Shown: piece after piece, positions 32,948 through 43,700 of the stretch | How the letters are laid out: each line of letters starts with the position of its first letter | Position numbering within the stretch: the stretch's first letter is position 1 | Origin: a virus | Strand: one strand, 5' to 3' | IMG/VR virus record: IMGVR_UViG_3300031857_000203 | Location: 1-58,539 of that record | DNA length: 58,539 bases | Program-made: the position numbers and the translations under genes | The notes under the pieces: generated by a model | The model's input: only the letters and a program-made list of their open reading frames with translations | What the model was told of the DNA's origin: nothing | The model's database searches: none

Positions 32948-34402
32948 ATGGCCGCGGCATTTCAGAGTAATGCGTTTCAGAGTGACGCATTCCAAGCAGA
33001 TGCTGCGGTACAAAACCTATCGCCATCGCTGTTCACTAACAGCAATGATTTCTACACACCGACAGTAACCGCTGGAACAGTTGATCTCCAGCCTAGTCGG
33101 TACGACAACACAAACACCTTCTACGCGGCGACTGTTGCAGCCAGCAACACGCTTACGCCTGCGCTTTACACAAACACTAATACCTTCTACACGCCAGTAG
33201 TTGCGTCAAGTAATGAACTACTGCCTGCAAGGTTTGACAACGCCAATGCGTTCTATGCGCCTACTGTCTCGGTCAGCAATGATCTAGCTCCGGCTCTCTA
33301 CACCAATACACAGACCTTCTATTCGGCAACTGTTAGCGCCAGCAACGAACTGCTGCCATCGCTGTACACGAATAGTCAGACCTTCTACTCTCCTACAGTC
33401 TTCCAGTTTACTGAGCTATTGCCGTCGCTGTACGTCAATACGCAGACGTTCTATTCGCCCACAGTCACGTTCAGCAATACGCTGCTGCCTGGGCTATACA
33501 CAAACACAAACACCTTCTACTCAGCAACGGTTGCGAGTTCATATGCTCTTAGCCCGTCGCTGGTAACGAATACTCAGAATTTCTACAGCGCTACGGTACA
33601 GGCAGAAAATGAACTGCTGCCGAGCCTTGTAGTCAACTCGCAGACGTTCTACAGCGCGACTGTCAGCACAGACATCACGCTGCTGCCTTCGCTCTACACG
33701 AACACTCAGACGTTCTATTCGCCTGTCGTTGAGGCCTCGAATGAGCTTCTGCCTGCGCTGTTCACCAACAGCAATACGTTCTACACGCCTACGGTTGTTG
33801 GGACGTACAGCTTAGATCCAGCAAGGTACAACAACACCCAGACGTTCTACTTAGCGTCTGTCACTGCTCAGAGTTTCCTGAATCCGGGGCTCTACACGAA
33901 CCCCAACACGTTCTATTCGCCAACTGTTGACACAAGGTTAGTTCCTGCGCTGCTTGTAAACAGTCAGGTCTTCTATTCACCAACGGTTGCGCCTGGGCCA
34001 GTTAATCTGCTGCCGTCGCTGTACGTCAACACTAACCAGTTCTTCTCTGCTGCGGTAGAACTTGGGACGTACACGATCACCAGAGCCCAGGCCAGATTGC
34101 TGCAGCAGATATACAAGCTCAATGGGCTTGACTCGACACCGTTGACTGTGGGCACTAACTTCAGAGCGGTAGATGACATCGTTCAATCCATCGCAGAAGC
34201 TAGGAATGGGACGATAACTGTTGAAACAACTGCTGGTCTGACTTACACGACTGACAATCCTGGGGTGATGATTGAAGAGCTGGCGGCTCTGTATGCCCTG
34301 ACGGATACGTTGCAGGTGACTCGCAACGGCAGGTTTGTGGGTACGTTGTCTCAGTCCATTGAAACGAACGGGTTCACCACAGTGGTGACGAGGCTGACAT
34401 GA
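32948..34402 (+). CDS. 22-residue repeat virion protein, 484 aa
   Basis: Residues about 24-376 consist of sixteen tandem repeats, mostly 22 residues, with consensus LLPSLYTNTQTFYSPTVSAS plus two. Each holds an Asn-x-x-x-FY core and a Thr-Val strand, so a beta-solenoid or beta-strand ladder is likely. The N-terminus has FQSNAFQSDAFQ triplets. The last ~108 residues are a separate alpha/beta domain (TRAQARLLQQIYKLNGLD ...). I do not recognise a named family. Probably a fibre or appendage subject to the neighbouring GT/MT pair. Confidence 0.65.
   Translation: MAAAFQSNAFQSDAFQADAAVQNLSPSLFTNSNDFYTPTVTAGTVDLQPSRYDNTNTFYAATVAASNTLTPALYTNTNTFYTPVVASSNELLPARFDNANAFYAPTVSVSNDLAPALYTNTQTFYSATVSASNELLPSLYTNSQTFYSPTVFQFTELLPSLYVNTQTFYSPTVTFSNTLLPGLYTNTNTFYSATVASSYALSPSLVTNTQNFYSATVQAENELLPSLVVNSQTFYSATVSTDITLLPSLYTNTQTFYSPVVEASNELLPALFTNSNTFYTPTVVGTYSLDPARYNNTQTFYLASVTAQSFLNPGLYTNPNTFYSPTVDTRLVPALLVNSQVFYSPTVAPGPVNLLPSLYVNTNQFFSAAVELGTYTITRAQARLLQQIYKLNGLDSTPLTVGTNFRAVDDIVQSIAEARNGTITVETTAGLTYTTDNPGVMIEELAALYALTDTLQVTRNGRFVGTLSQSIETNGFTTVVTRLT
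33017..34075 (+). repeat. sixteen tandem ~66-bp coding repeats
   Basis: Sixteen in-frame units of 20-23 codons. The aromatic pair in TFY, the Asn two to four residues before it and the final hydrophobic strand are nearly invariant, while bases and spacer residues vary from unit to unit. It is coding throughout, so it is not a CRISPR array or minisatellite. Confidence 0.85.
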
Positions 34403-34740
34403 CGCCACGTTCAGTAGCGTTATTTGGCATTGGGTTCTCGCCACTGCTGGTGGCTACATTTGGCCTTGCCCCGGAGTCGAATGGGGTGGCGGGAAGTTCT
34501 CCGCTTGTCTATGATCCGAGGTATCACACCTTTGACTCTTGGGCAAGCCTGATGGCAGAACAGTACGCTGTCAATCATCTCGAGATTCCAAGCCAGAACA
34601 CAGACTGGAAGCTCTGGGGCAATGGCTTGAAGGCGATTGACGTCTTCACCAACGAAGCAATCCCAGCAACAGACATCTACGACGACTGGCAAGAGTGGGC
34701 TCAGGCTCTGCTAGGCGCGATAAACCCTGCGGTAAATTGA
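34399..34740 (+). CDS. hypothetical protein, 113 aa
   Basis: Starts with MTPRSVALFGIGFSPLLVAT, a hydrophobic Gly-rich N-terminus that could be a membrane-active or signal-like segment, followed by a soluble helical domain with several Trp residues (WASLMAEQY, DWKLWGNG, DWQEWAQALL). ATGA overlap with the repeat-protein gene. Unknown; possibly a virion protein. Confidence 0.55.
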   Translation: MTPRSVALFGIGFSPLLVATFGLAPESNGVAGSSPLVYDPRYHTFDSWASLMAEQYAVNHLEIPSQNTDWKLWGNGLKAIDVFTNEAIPATDIYDDWQEWAQALLGAINPAVN

Positions 34741-34741
34741 T

Positions 34742-37700
34742 ATGGCAAACCCAAGTATTCGTGATGTTGCGTCAATGCTGCCTAGTGATTGGGCGACAAA
34801 AAGCGGATCACAAAGGATTGCTTGGTTCAATGAGAACAGCGTCACGCCAGATGAGCTGGCAATTGCTGGTATTCCAGATTCCGATATTGATGCCTTTTAT
34901 GACATGGGGTTCAAGGGGGGAGCGACGCGTACTGCATCCGATGCGCAAGTAAATGTGCAGGAGGCTTTTGGCATTTCTGGAGTTGTGGATGTTAAGGCGC
35001 TAAACAGGGCGCTAATTCTTGGGGGCACTTTTTACTTCCCAGCAGGCACATACACTTTTAGCAGCGCTCTGAACATACCGTCTAATGTTACGCTTATAGG
35101 AGACGGTGCTGGGGAAACTGTTTTTTTGGCGGGGGAGAACTACTCTCCTGATATGCCACTTGCGCGAGTAATACACCAAAGTAGCTCTGTAAATATTAAC
35201 GGAGTTACGTTTGATGGCGGCAATAATCCAAGGGGGTCGCGGGCTCTTGTTGAAATCAGAAATGTGTCTGACGTCAATTTTGCAAACAGCGGCGTTCAAA
35301 ATACCCCGTATACCGGGGTTGACCTTGGTGGCTCTCAAAACGTAACCATCCAAAACTCTGTTTTTGCAAATACAGGGAACCCGCAATCTACCAAGATGGG
35401 TGGCCCCGCTATTTACGCTGGCGGTGAAGGCCAATATCAATCTAAGAACATAAACGTGGTAAATAACACGTTTAAGGACAACAACTGGTCAGCCGCCTAC
35501 TTTATGCCAGATGGCGGGCAGTTTTCCAACAACACCTGTGTAAATAACGGCGAATCTACGCTGTTCATGAATCACACTGGCAAGAACGTCACGATTGCAA
35601 ACAATGTGATCGACGGCTCTCGTAGGATGGATATCTCTGGCAGTGGTCTTGAGCTTGGTGGTCAGAACCTGCAGGTCTACGGCAACAAGATTTCCAACTG
35701 CGCTGCAGATGGCATTTCGCTGACGGACGTATCTAACTCCGTCATTAAAGACAACGCGATCTTTAACAACGGTCAGGAGTCGTCTTCTTATCTAGGCTTT
35801 GCGAATGCTTCTGGCATCGGCGTTCATACGACTTCAAACGTATCAAACAACGTAATCCAGGGCAATAGCATCTATGACGACCAGCAGACGCCTACGCAGC
35901 AATACGCGATTGGCGGCTGGGCTGAAAACAACTCTAGCTTTCAAAACAGCACGATCAGCGACAACTCTGTTTATGGGAACGCCAAGGGTGCGGTTCTTGA
36001 GTTGACGCCTATCTTTGGGAGCAGTGTTGCTGAAGCGCAGAAGACGCAACAGCAGGCCCCGCAACCCGTTGCGCAACAGGCGGCGCAACCTGTAGCAGAG
36101 CAGCCTGCCGCTGCGCCCTCGCCTGCGCCGTCTGCCGCGTCGGGTTCAAATCCGTTTGCCAATCTAAAGTTTGAGTCGAGGTATCAGCCTACTGGTGCTT
36201 CTGTTGAGTCAGGTAACCCAACAGAACAATACGCTGGAGAGTTCGCCACTCTTGATGGCGCAGAGGTACAGAAGACATACGATTTAGTTGGGCAAACAGA
36301 ACAGGACACAGGCCAGTCTGTTTTCAGTGGGTACTCAAAATCAGTCGCTGCACCTGAATATGGACAAGGTTTTTATAGAACGGATGTTTACGATACCAAC
36401 GGCAAATATGTAAGTTCCAACATTCACAACCCCGGCGAAGACAAGTATGGTCTTCGTGCTCTCTCGCAATTGGCCGTCATGGCTGTGACCATGAACCCCG
36501 CCATTGGAGCCGTTATTGGCGGGTCTATCACGACTGGTTTGGGTATTTCTGCATCTGCGGCCACTAACGCTTTCATCGGAAACACGGTAATTAACACTGT
36601 GTTGAATGGTGGAGACATTGAGTCCGCCGTTAAGTCCTCTGTTGCCTCTTGGGCTGGTGCTCAAGCAGGACAACTTGCTGGTGAGACCGCTAAGACCATG
36701 TTCAGCAATCCCGAGGGGATCAAGCTGATCAGCAATGTTGCCAATCAAGCTACAAGAGCAGTTGTTCTCGGGCAAGACGTTGAGACTGCAGCCCTAAACA
36801 CGCTGGTTGCTGGTGCTGTTGACTATGGCACTGCCAAGATTCCCGGCTTCGATAGTCTTCCGGACGCGGTAAAGAGCACAATCAAGCAGTCAATCAGTGC
36901 TGCGGTTCAAGGCCAAGACATTGATGCTGGTGCGATGCTGGCTAATGCCGCCAAGGAAGGCTTGCTGGCATATGGCCTAAATCAGATCCCTCAGTTCAAG
37001 GATGCTGATGCGCGTACACAGTCGTTCATTACGACGATGCTGCGCTCGGGTATTGATGGTGGTGATCTGTCTGAGTCCGCGGTCAAATGGGCAATTGGGC
37101 AGGCCCAGCAAGAACTGCAAAAGGTCTTCAAGGCTGGCCCTGCGCTGGACGAACTGAAGAAGGCCGGGATCATTAGCGATGCCAGCTATTACGGCTTGGA
37201 TGACCGTCAGAAGGAGCTTGTTGACCGTCTTTCCCAGCAGAAAGACCCGAAGGCTGCTGCTGCTCAGTACATCAACGAGCAGACGACTACCCCTGAAGAG
37301 ATCCGCCAGTTCTACAAGCAGATCACTGGTAAGGACGCAACGGATGCTGATGCGGAGCTTCTGTCCACCTTTACAGGTATGGATGAGGCTACAGCGAAGG
37401 TGGGCCTAGACAACCAGATCAGGGCCAACATTGCTGTTGATGAGATGCGGTTTGATGAGTTGAACAGGGTGTTCAACGATCCGCAGATGACGGATCAAGA
37501 TCTCATCAACGTGATGAAGGAGTACAACATTACTCCTGCGTTTGTTGAGAAGATCACGGGCCAGAAGTACGACGACATCGTTCGGCAGATGGACGCCCGC
37601 TTCATGTCTGAGGATGAAGTGGTTGATGCGTTTAAGAGCGCACGGGAAGCTGCAGGACTTGAGCCTAGAGATCCGACGCCTGATGAGATCAGGCGGTACA

Positions 37701-40700
37701 CGGGGCTCAACGCAGGGGCTGTTGCGCAGATTCAGGCGGATACAGATAGAGAAGCCACCACGTTTGATGGCAGCACCTTCGGCAGCATGAAGTCTGCTAT
37801 GGAGGCCGCTAAGGCTCAGGGCTACAACAACTTCATTGGGCCTGATGGCAAGACCCACATGGTGTCTTCGCCTGTTGTGGCGATCCAGGCTGGGGCTTTT
37901 GACGGGACTACGTTCGGTTCTGTAAAGGCGGCAAGTGATGCCGCTAGAGAGGCCGGGAAGACGACCTTTGTCGGGCCTGACGAGCAGCACTACATGGTTC
38001 TAGATCCTGCCCAAGAAGGCGCGATCAAAGACGAGATTAAGCAGACTAAGACGTTTGGGCAGGCGTTTGCTGATGCGCGGGCAAAACTTGGCCCAGGCAG
38101 AACGTTTGAGTGGACGAACCCTGAGACTGGACAGACGAAGACCTACAACACCTACACCGCTACGGAACTGTACGACGGCTCCCGTGCGGGATCTAAGACT
38201 GATGCTGCCATCCTTGCCCACCAGAACGGCAAGACGATGTTCCAGTACGACGGAAAGATTTACAACATCCCTGCTGGCTCACTGGATAACGTAGGCAATC
38301 AAAACCGTGCAGAAGCTAGGCGTTTGGTTGAGGCTAATGCAACGGCTATCAGCAACGAGCAAGCCGCGGCTCTTGAGAAGAAGCTGCAGACCAAGAAGCT
38401 GGGTGACTTGGATGGTGTTTCTGGGGCCGTAGCTAATCTGTTTGGCTTGTCCTTGCAAGGCTTGGGAGAACAAGTCCGCTACTTTGCGACTGCCGGCGCT
38501 GCTGCTACTGGCGGGAACATCAACAACTATTACGACCGAGTTGGCGCTGCAATGGTGCAACTTGGTGAGTCGTTGACGTCTAGGTCATTGGATCAACAAA
38601 AGTCCTCCGCTGAAGCGGGGATGCGTGATATTGCCAAGGCAGACTTCAAAGATCAACCTTTGATGTTTGCAAAACTTGCAAGAGACAATTTTGGTTGGTG
38701 GCTGTCAGAAAACGGCAAAGAGATTGTTCAGGAGTTTGCTCCGTATGCTACGGCTATTGGAGTCGGTACTATCGCTGCGACAGGTGGAGCATCTGCCCCA
38801 GTAGTTGCTACTCTGGCCGCAGGTTCATCCGCAATTGTTGATGGGCTTGAAGCATTTGGGTCAGGTGTAAAAGAAGCATACGAAACCCTCAGGAAGCAGG
38901 GCGTACCAGAAGAGTACGCAAGATCACAGGCCATAAAGAATGGTTTGATGCACGCGCTAGTTGTTACGCCAGTTGAGTTTCTTGCAGACAAACTGACTCT
39001 TGGCGCTTTGACCTCTAGCCTGACAGGCGGCATCAAAGCCTACATGGCGAAGAACCTGCAGGCCACAGTTGCGCAGACGGTAGGTGAATGGATAGAAACT
39101 GTTGGTCAAGGGCTTTCTACGAAGATCACCACCCTTGACCGGGCGATGACCGTAGATGACCTCAAGCAAATCAATGTTGAATCTATATTTGCAATGTCTC
39201 TTGGAGGCGGTACTACTGCGTCTATTCTTGCTGGTGGCGCTGTTGTTGATTCTGCGGTAGTCGCAAAGGACAAGCTGGGTCAGAACGTCACTCTGCAAGA
39301 ACTGTTGAGTGGTACGCGAGATGTTGATCTCAACACTCTGAACCCGAACGCCGTAATTGGACAAAACGCACAAGGCCAGAACGTTACTCTTGGGTCGCTG
39401 TCCGCTGTAGCGATTGATCAGGGCTTCACGCCTGCAACGCTAAACGAGTCGTTGCCTAGTTCGTTCACAACGGACAACAACATTGTTCTGAGCCGCGATG
39501 CGCTGGGTAATGACATCACTTTGGGAGATGTGTTCTCGGGTCAGACTCCTGCGGAGCAAGCCCGTACAGTCATTCAAGATTATGTTGGCCTGGGACTGAC
39601 TGCCAAGACTCCGACAAACCGTGTAGTTGCTGTCAATCCTGATGGGACCGTAACCGTTGCTGATCAAACAGGCAACTCAACAACTGTACGAGCTGAGACA
39701 GACCTAAAAGTAGGCGATTCAGTCAATGTTGATCCCAATCGTGGGACGGTGTCCCTTGCGACTTCTCAGGTTGTTTCTGTTGATAGCGCCAACAACACTG
39801 CGACTGTTAAGAGTGAAGATGGCGCCACCAGGGTGGTCTCAACAACTGGTGACGTCAAGGTTGGCGACACAGTAAACACCAACCAAGTCAGCAACACCGC
39901 AACGGTTGCTTCTACTGCAGGGGCAACGACAGGTACTGCTGGAGCTACTACTGGGTCTACTGTAGGTACGGTTGTTGACACTGCAGGCAGCGGAACTGTT
40001 GTTGACACTACAGGCGCCACTACGGGTGCTACTGCAGGTGCTACTACAGGTGCTACTGCTGGGGCCACCTCTGGTGCGGCAACTGACACTACAGGTGCTA
40101 CTGTAGGAACTGTTGTTGACGCGGTAGCTGACACTGCAGGTGCCACTAATGGCGCTACTACTGGCGCTACTGCTGACGCGGCAGGATCTGACACTACAAG
40201 TGGTGCGGACATAACGGCTGGCGTTACTGCTGATAGCGCAGCGTCCGACACAACGCAGAACACTGGGACAGTAATTGCTGTAACCGACAGTGGCGATAAG
40301 GCTGTTGTTGAGCTTTCAGATGGAACTACGGCTGTCGTTGGTACGCCTGGGGGCGTGAATCCGGGAGACTCTGTAACTGTTGACCAGACTACCAACACTG
40401 CCAGCATTACTGGAGGTGGCAATACTGCTGTTACAGACGCGGTGGTGCAGAGCGTCAACACAACTAACGGCACGGCCACGGTTGTGACGGCTGATGGCAC
40501 CAAGACTATCGTTGATACGGGTGGTACGAGTGTTGCGCCTGGGGCTATTGTTAACGTCAACACCAGCACGGCGACTGTTGTTCCTACTGCGGCCCCAGGG
40601 CCTATTGATTCACAAGCTGTAGCAGCACCCGGTCAATATGTAGCGCCTGCTGCTGCTCCGGCGCCTGTATACCCAGTCAATCCTAGAGTTACATCGCAAG

Positions 40701-43700
40701 CTGATCTGAATGCGTATGTTATCAATCGGTACAAGTCTGGCGATACTCCGTCAGATATCTTGATGGATCTCTATTCATTTGGATACACAAGAGACGGCAT
40801 TGGGCCTACTGGGGCTATGCAGGCGCTGACAAACTCAGTCGCCGTTGCTGAAGAGGTCGGTGTTCAGCCTGGAGTGACGAGTGTTGCTGATCTTGGAAGC
40901 TACGTTATTGGTCAACTGTCTGCGGGCAAGACGCTGGATCAGGTTAAGTCAGGCCTTACGTCTCTTGGGTACGCGGCTGATTCAACAGATGTGACTCGGG
41001 CGATTGATGTTGCCAAGGCTAAACGTCCAGACTTCTTCCCGCAGGCTCCAACGCAAAGTGTGGCCGCACCTCAAGTACCGACACAGCAATACAAGGTCTT
41101 GAGCATCTTCCCTGACGAAGGTTTCGCTGTTGCGATGAACTCAAGGGATCAGTCCAGTGTTGCCATGAGGTATGAGCCTGGAGTTCAGGCGGGTACGGTT
41201 GTGCAGTTGCGCCCGCAAGACATTGGTATTCGTGATCCTTTGACGGGTGAGTTGAAGTTTGGGGCTACAACTGGAAGCCTTGCGGTTGTTATCTCCCGCA
41301 ACGGAAACGGCACATATAACGTACAAGATTCCTCTGGGAAGATTTACGCAGTAGCCGCACCTGCGGGTACTGCAATAGATAGCATCATTGAGGTTGATCC
41401 TGTTGCCAAAACAGTTGTTACGGCTGCGGCACCAACTCCTGCGCCTGCTCCTGCTCCGACACCTGCTCCAGCACCTGCAACAATTGCTCTAGACCCGAAT
41501 AAGACGTCCATCGCTCAACTTAATCAGTACATTGATCAGGCCTTGGCTTCTGGAAAGTCATTCGATCAAGTGGCTAATGCAATGCAAGCTGCTGGATACA
41601 GCAGTGCCTACATTGACCAGAAGCGTCAAGATGCCAAGGACGGAACGGCCACGGACGAAACAGATTGGGCCTTGTTTTTTAAGCAGAGAGAAGATCAAGC
41701 AAGACGGGAGGAAGAACTAAGACTGAATCCGCCTGCAGCGCCTACTCAGATTTCTGGTTGGGTGCTTAGTGTTGATGCTGAAAACGCTGTAATTCAAGAC
41801 GGATTTGGGAATAGAACGCTTGTCACTGCATTCCCTGGGATGAAGGTCGGCGGTCAATATACGATTAACCTTCAGAATCAAACGATGACCAACCCGTATA
41901 CGGGGGAGGTTACGTCTCTGACAGGCCCAGCTCCAACTGGTCGGATTGAGGGAAAGATCGTAGATGTAGGCCAGTACGGAGACACCGCAACGGTTGCGTT
42001 AGCAAACGGCAGTGTCGTACAAGTAGCTGCAGGTAATCCTGGGGAAAGTTTCACTTTCGGAGAATCAGTTACGGTTGATACGCAGGCGGGAACCAGATTG
42101 GCGCCTGCGTATAAGGTCACTACCAACCAAGCCACCGTAGTCGCAACAAACGAAACTGGCACCAAGGCGATTGTGGAGTCCCAAGACGGGACCACTGCAA
42201 TTGTTGACGCGCCTTTTGGTGTCACGACTGGTGATACGGTAGCTGTAGACCCTGCGACCAATACTGCGGTCTTGACTACTGAGCCAACCCCTGTAGAGAC
42301 AATTACTGAGCCAGTTACCACGCCATCCGTTGAGCCAACTACTGAGCCGACTGTTGAGCCTTCAACTGTTGTTGCAGTCAATAACGACAACACTTTGGCG
42401 GTTGTTCAGTCTCCTACTGGAGAGACTTCGGTTGTTCAAACATCTCCTGACATCAATGTCGGAGACAGCGTAACTGTTGATCCTGTAACCAACACTGCCA
42501 CGAAGGCAGATGCTGTTGTCAATACAGTTGCCGATACAGCTATTGATTTGACTACAGACAATCAAGCAATCGTAGTCGCAACAAACGACACCGGCACAAA
42601 GGCGATTGTGGAGTCTCCAGATGGGACTACGGCAATTGTTGACACGCCTTCTGGTGTTACGACTGGAGACTCAGTAACTGTTGACTCAACAAACAACACA
42701 GCCACCACAGTTGAAGACACAACTGTGACTGATGCAGCTACACAAACAGATACCACTCAAACTGCAGTAGTTGTTGCTGTCAATGACGATGGCACAAAAG
42801 CTGTTGTTGAGACAAACGACGGCAATGTAAAAGTTGTTGAAACGGTTGACCCTGTTAATACAGGAGATACGGTTTCGGTTGATCCAACAACCAATACGGC
42901 GACCAAGACAGATGTTGCTGTTGATGGCAATCAGGTTGTTAACACCGACACTGGCGTTGCGGTAGACACTGCCACTGGTGTGGCTACAAATCCAAATACG
43001 GGCATTGAGGTAGACACGAACACTGGTGTAGTGGTCAATCCAGATGCGAACACTGCTGTTGATACCAGTGCGAACACCGCAACAACGGTTAATCCAGACA
43101 CAAACACTCAGACAAATGTTGACACCAGCACTGGCACGACGACTACCGTTGATGCCGCCACTGGCACAGAGACTGTGGTTGACCCGACAACAAACACTCA
43201 GACAACCGTTGATCCAAACGCAAATACTCAGACGGCAACTGACGTAACGACGGGGACAACCACAACGGTTGATGCGAACACTGGCACTCAAACGACTGTT
43301 GACCCAACAACCAATACGCAAACAACAACAGACCCGAATGCCAACACGCAGACGAGTGTTGACAACAACACTGGGGTGACTACGACTGTTGATGCAAATA
43401 CAGGCACACAGACCGCAGTTGATGCAGCGACAAACACTCAGACAACCGTTGACCCAAATGCGGGCGTACAAACGACGGTTGATCCAAATGCCAACACTCA
43501 GACCGTCACAGACACGGCTAGTGGCATAACAACAACAGTTGATGCAAACACAGGAACACAGACAACTGTTGATCCAACCAGCAATACACAGACAGCGGTT
43601 GACCTGACAACCAACACTCAAACATCGACTGATGCAGGCACAAAAACAAACATAGATGAGCCTGAAATTCCTCCTGCAGATCCTCGTATCGCCCAATTGC

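Noticed and set aside
33017-34075. CRISPR-like array of ~66-bp units
   Set aside because: Units are in-frame protein repeats with variable DNA and no unique spacers.
39766-40569. 267-residue Val/Pro-rich minus-strand ORF
   Set aside because: Mirror of the Thr/Gly/Ala-rich repeats of the giant protein; no independent support.
42941-43651. RTX calcium-binding toxin repeats
   Set aside because: The Gly-Gly-x-Gly-x-Asp nonapeptide is absent; the period here is ten and the units lack glycine pairs.
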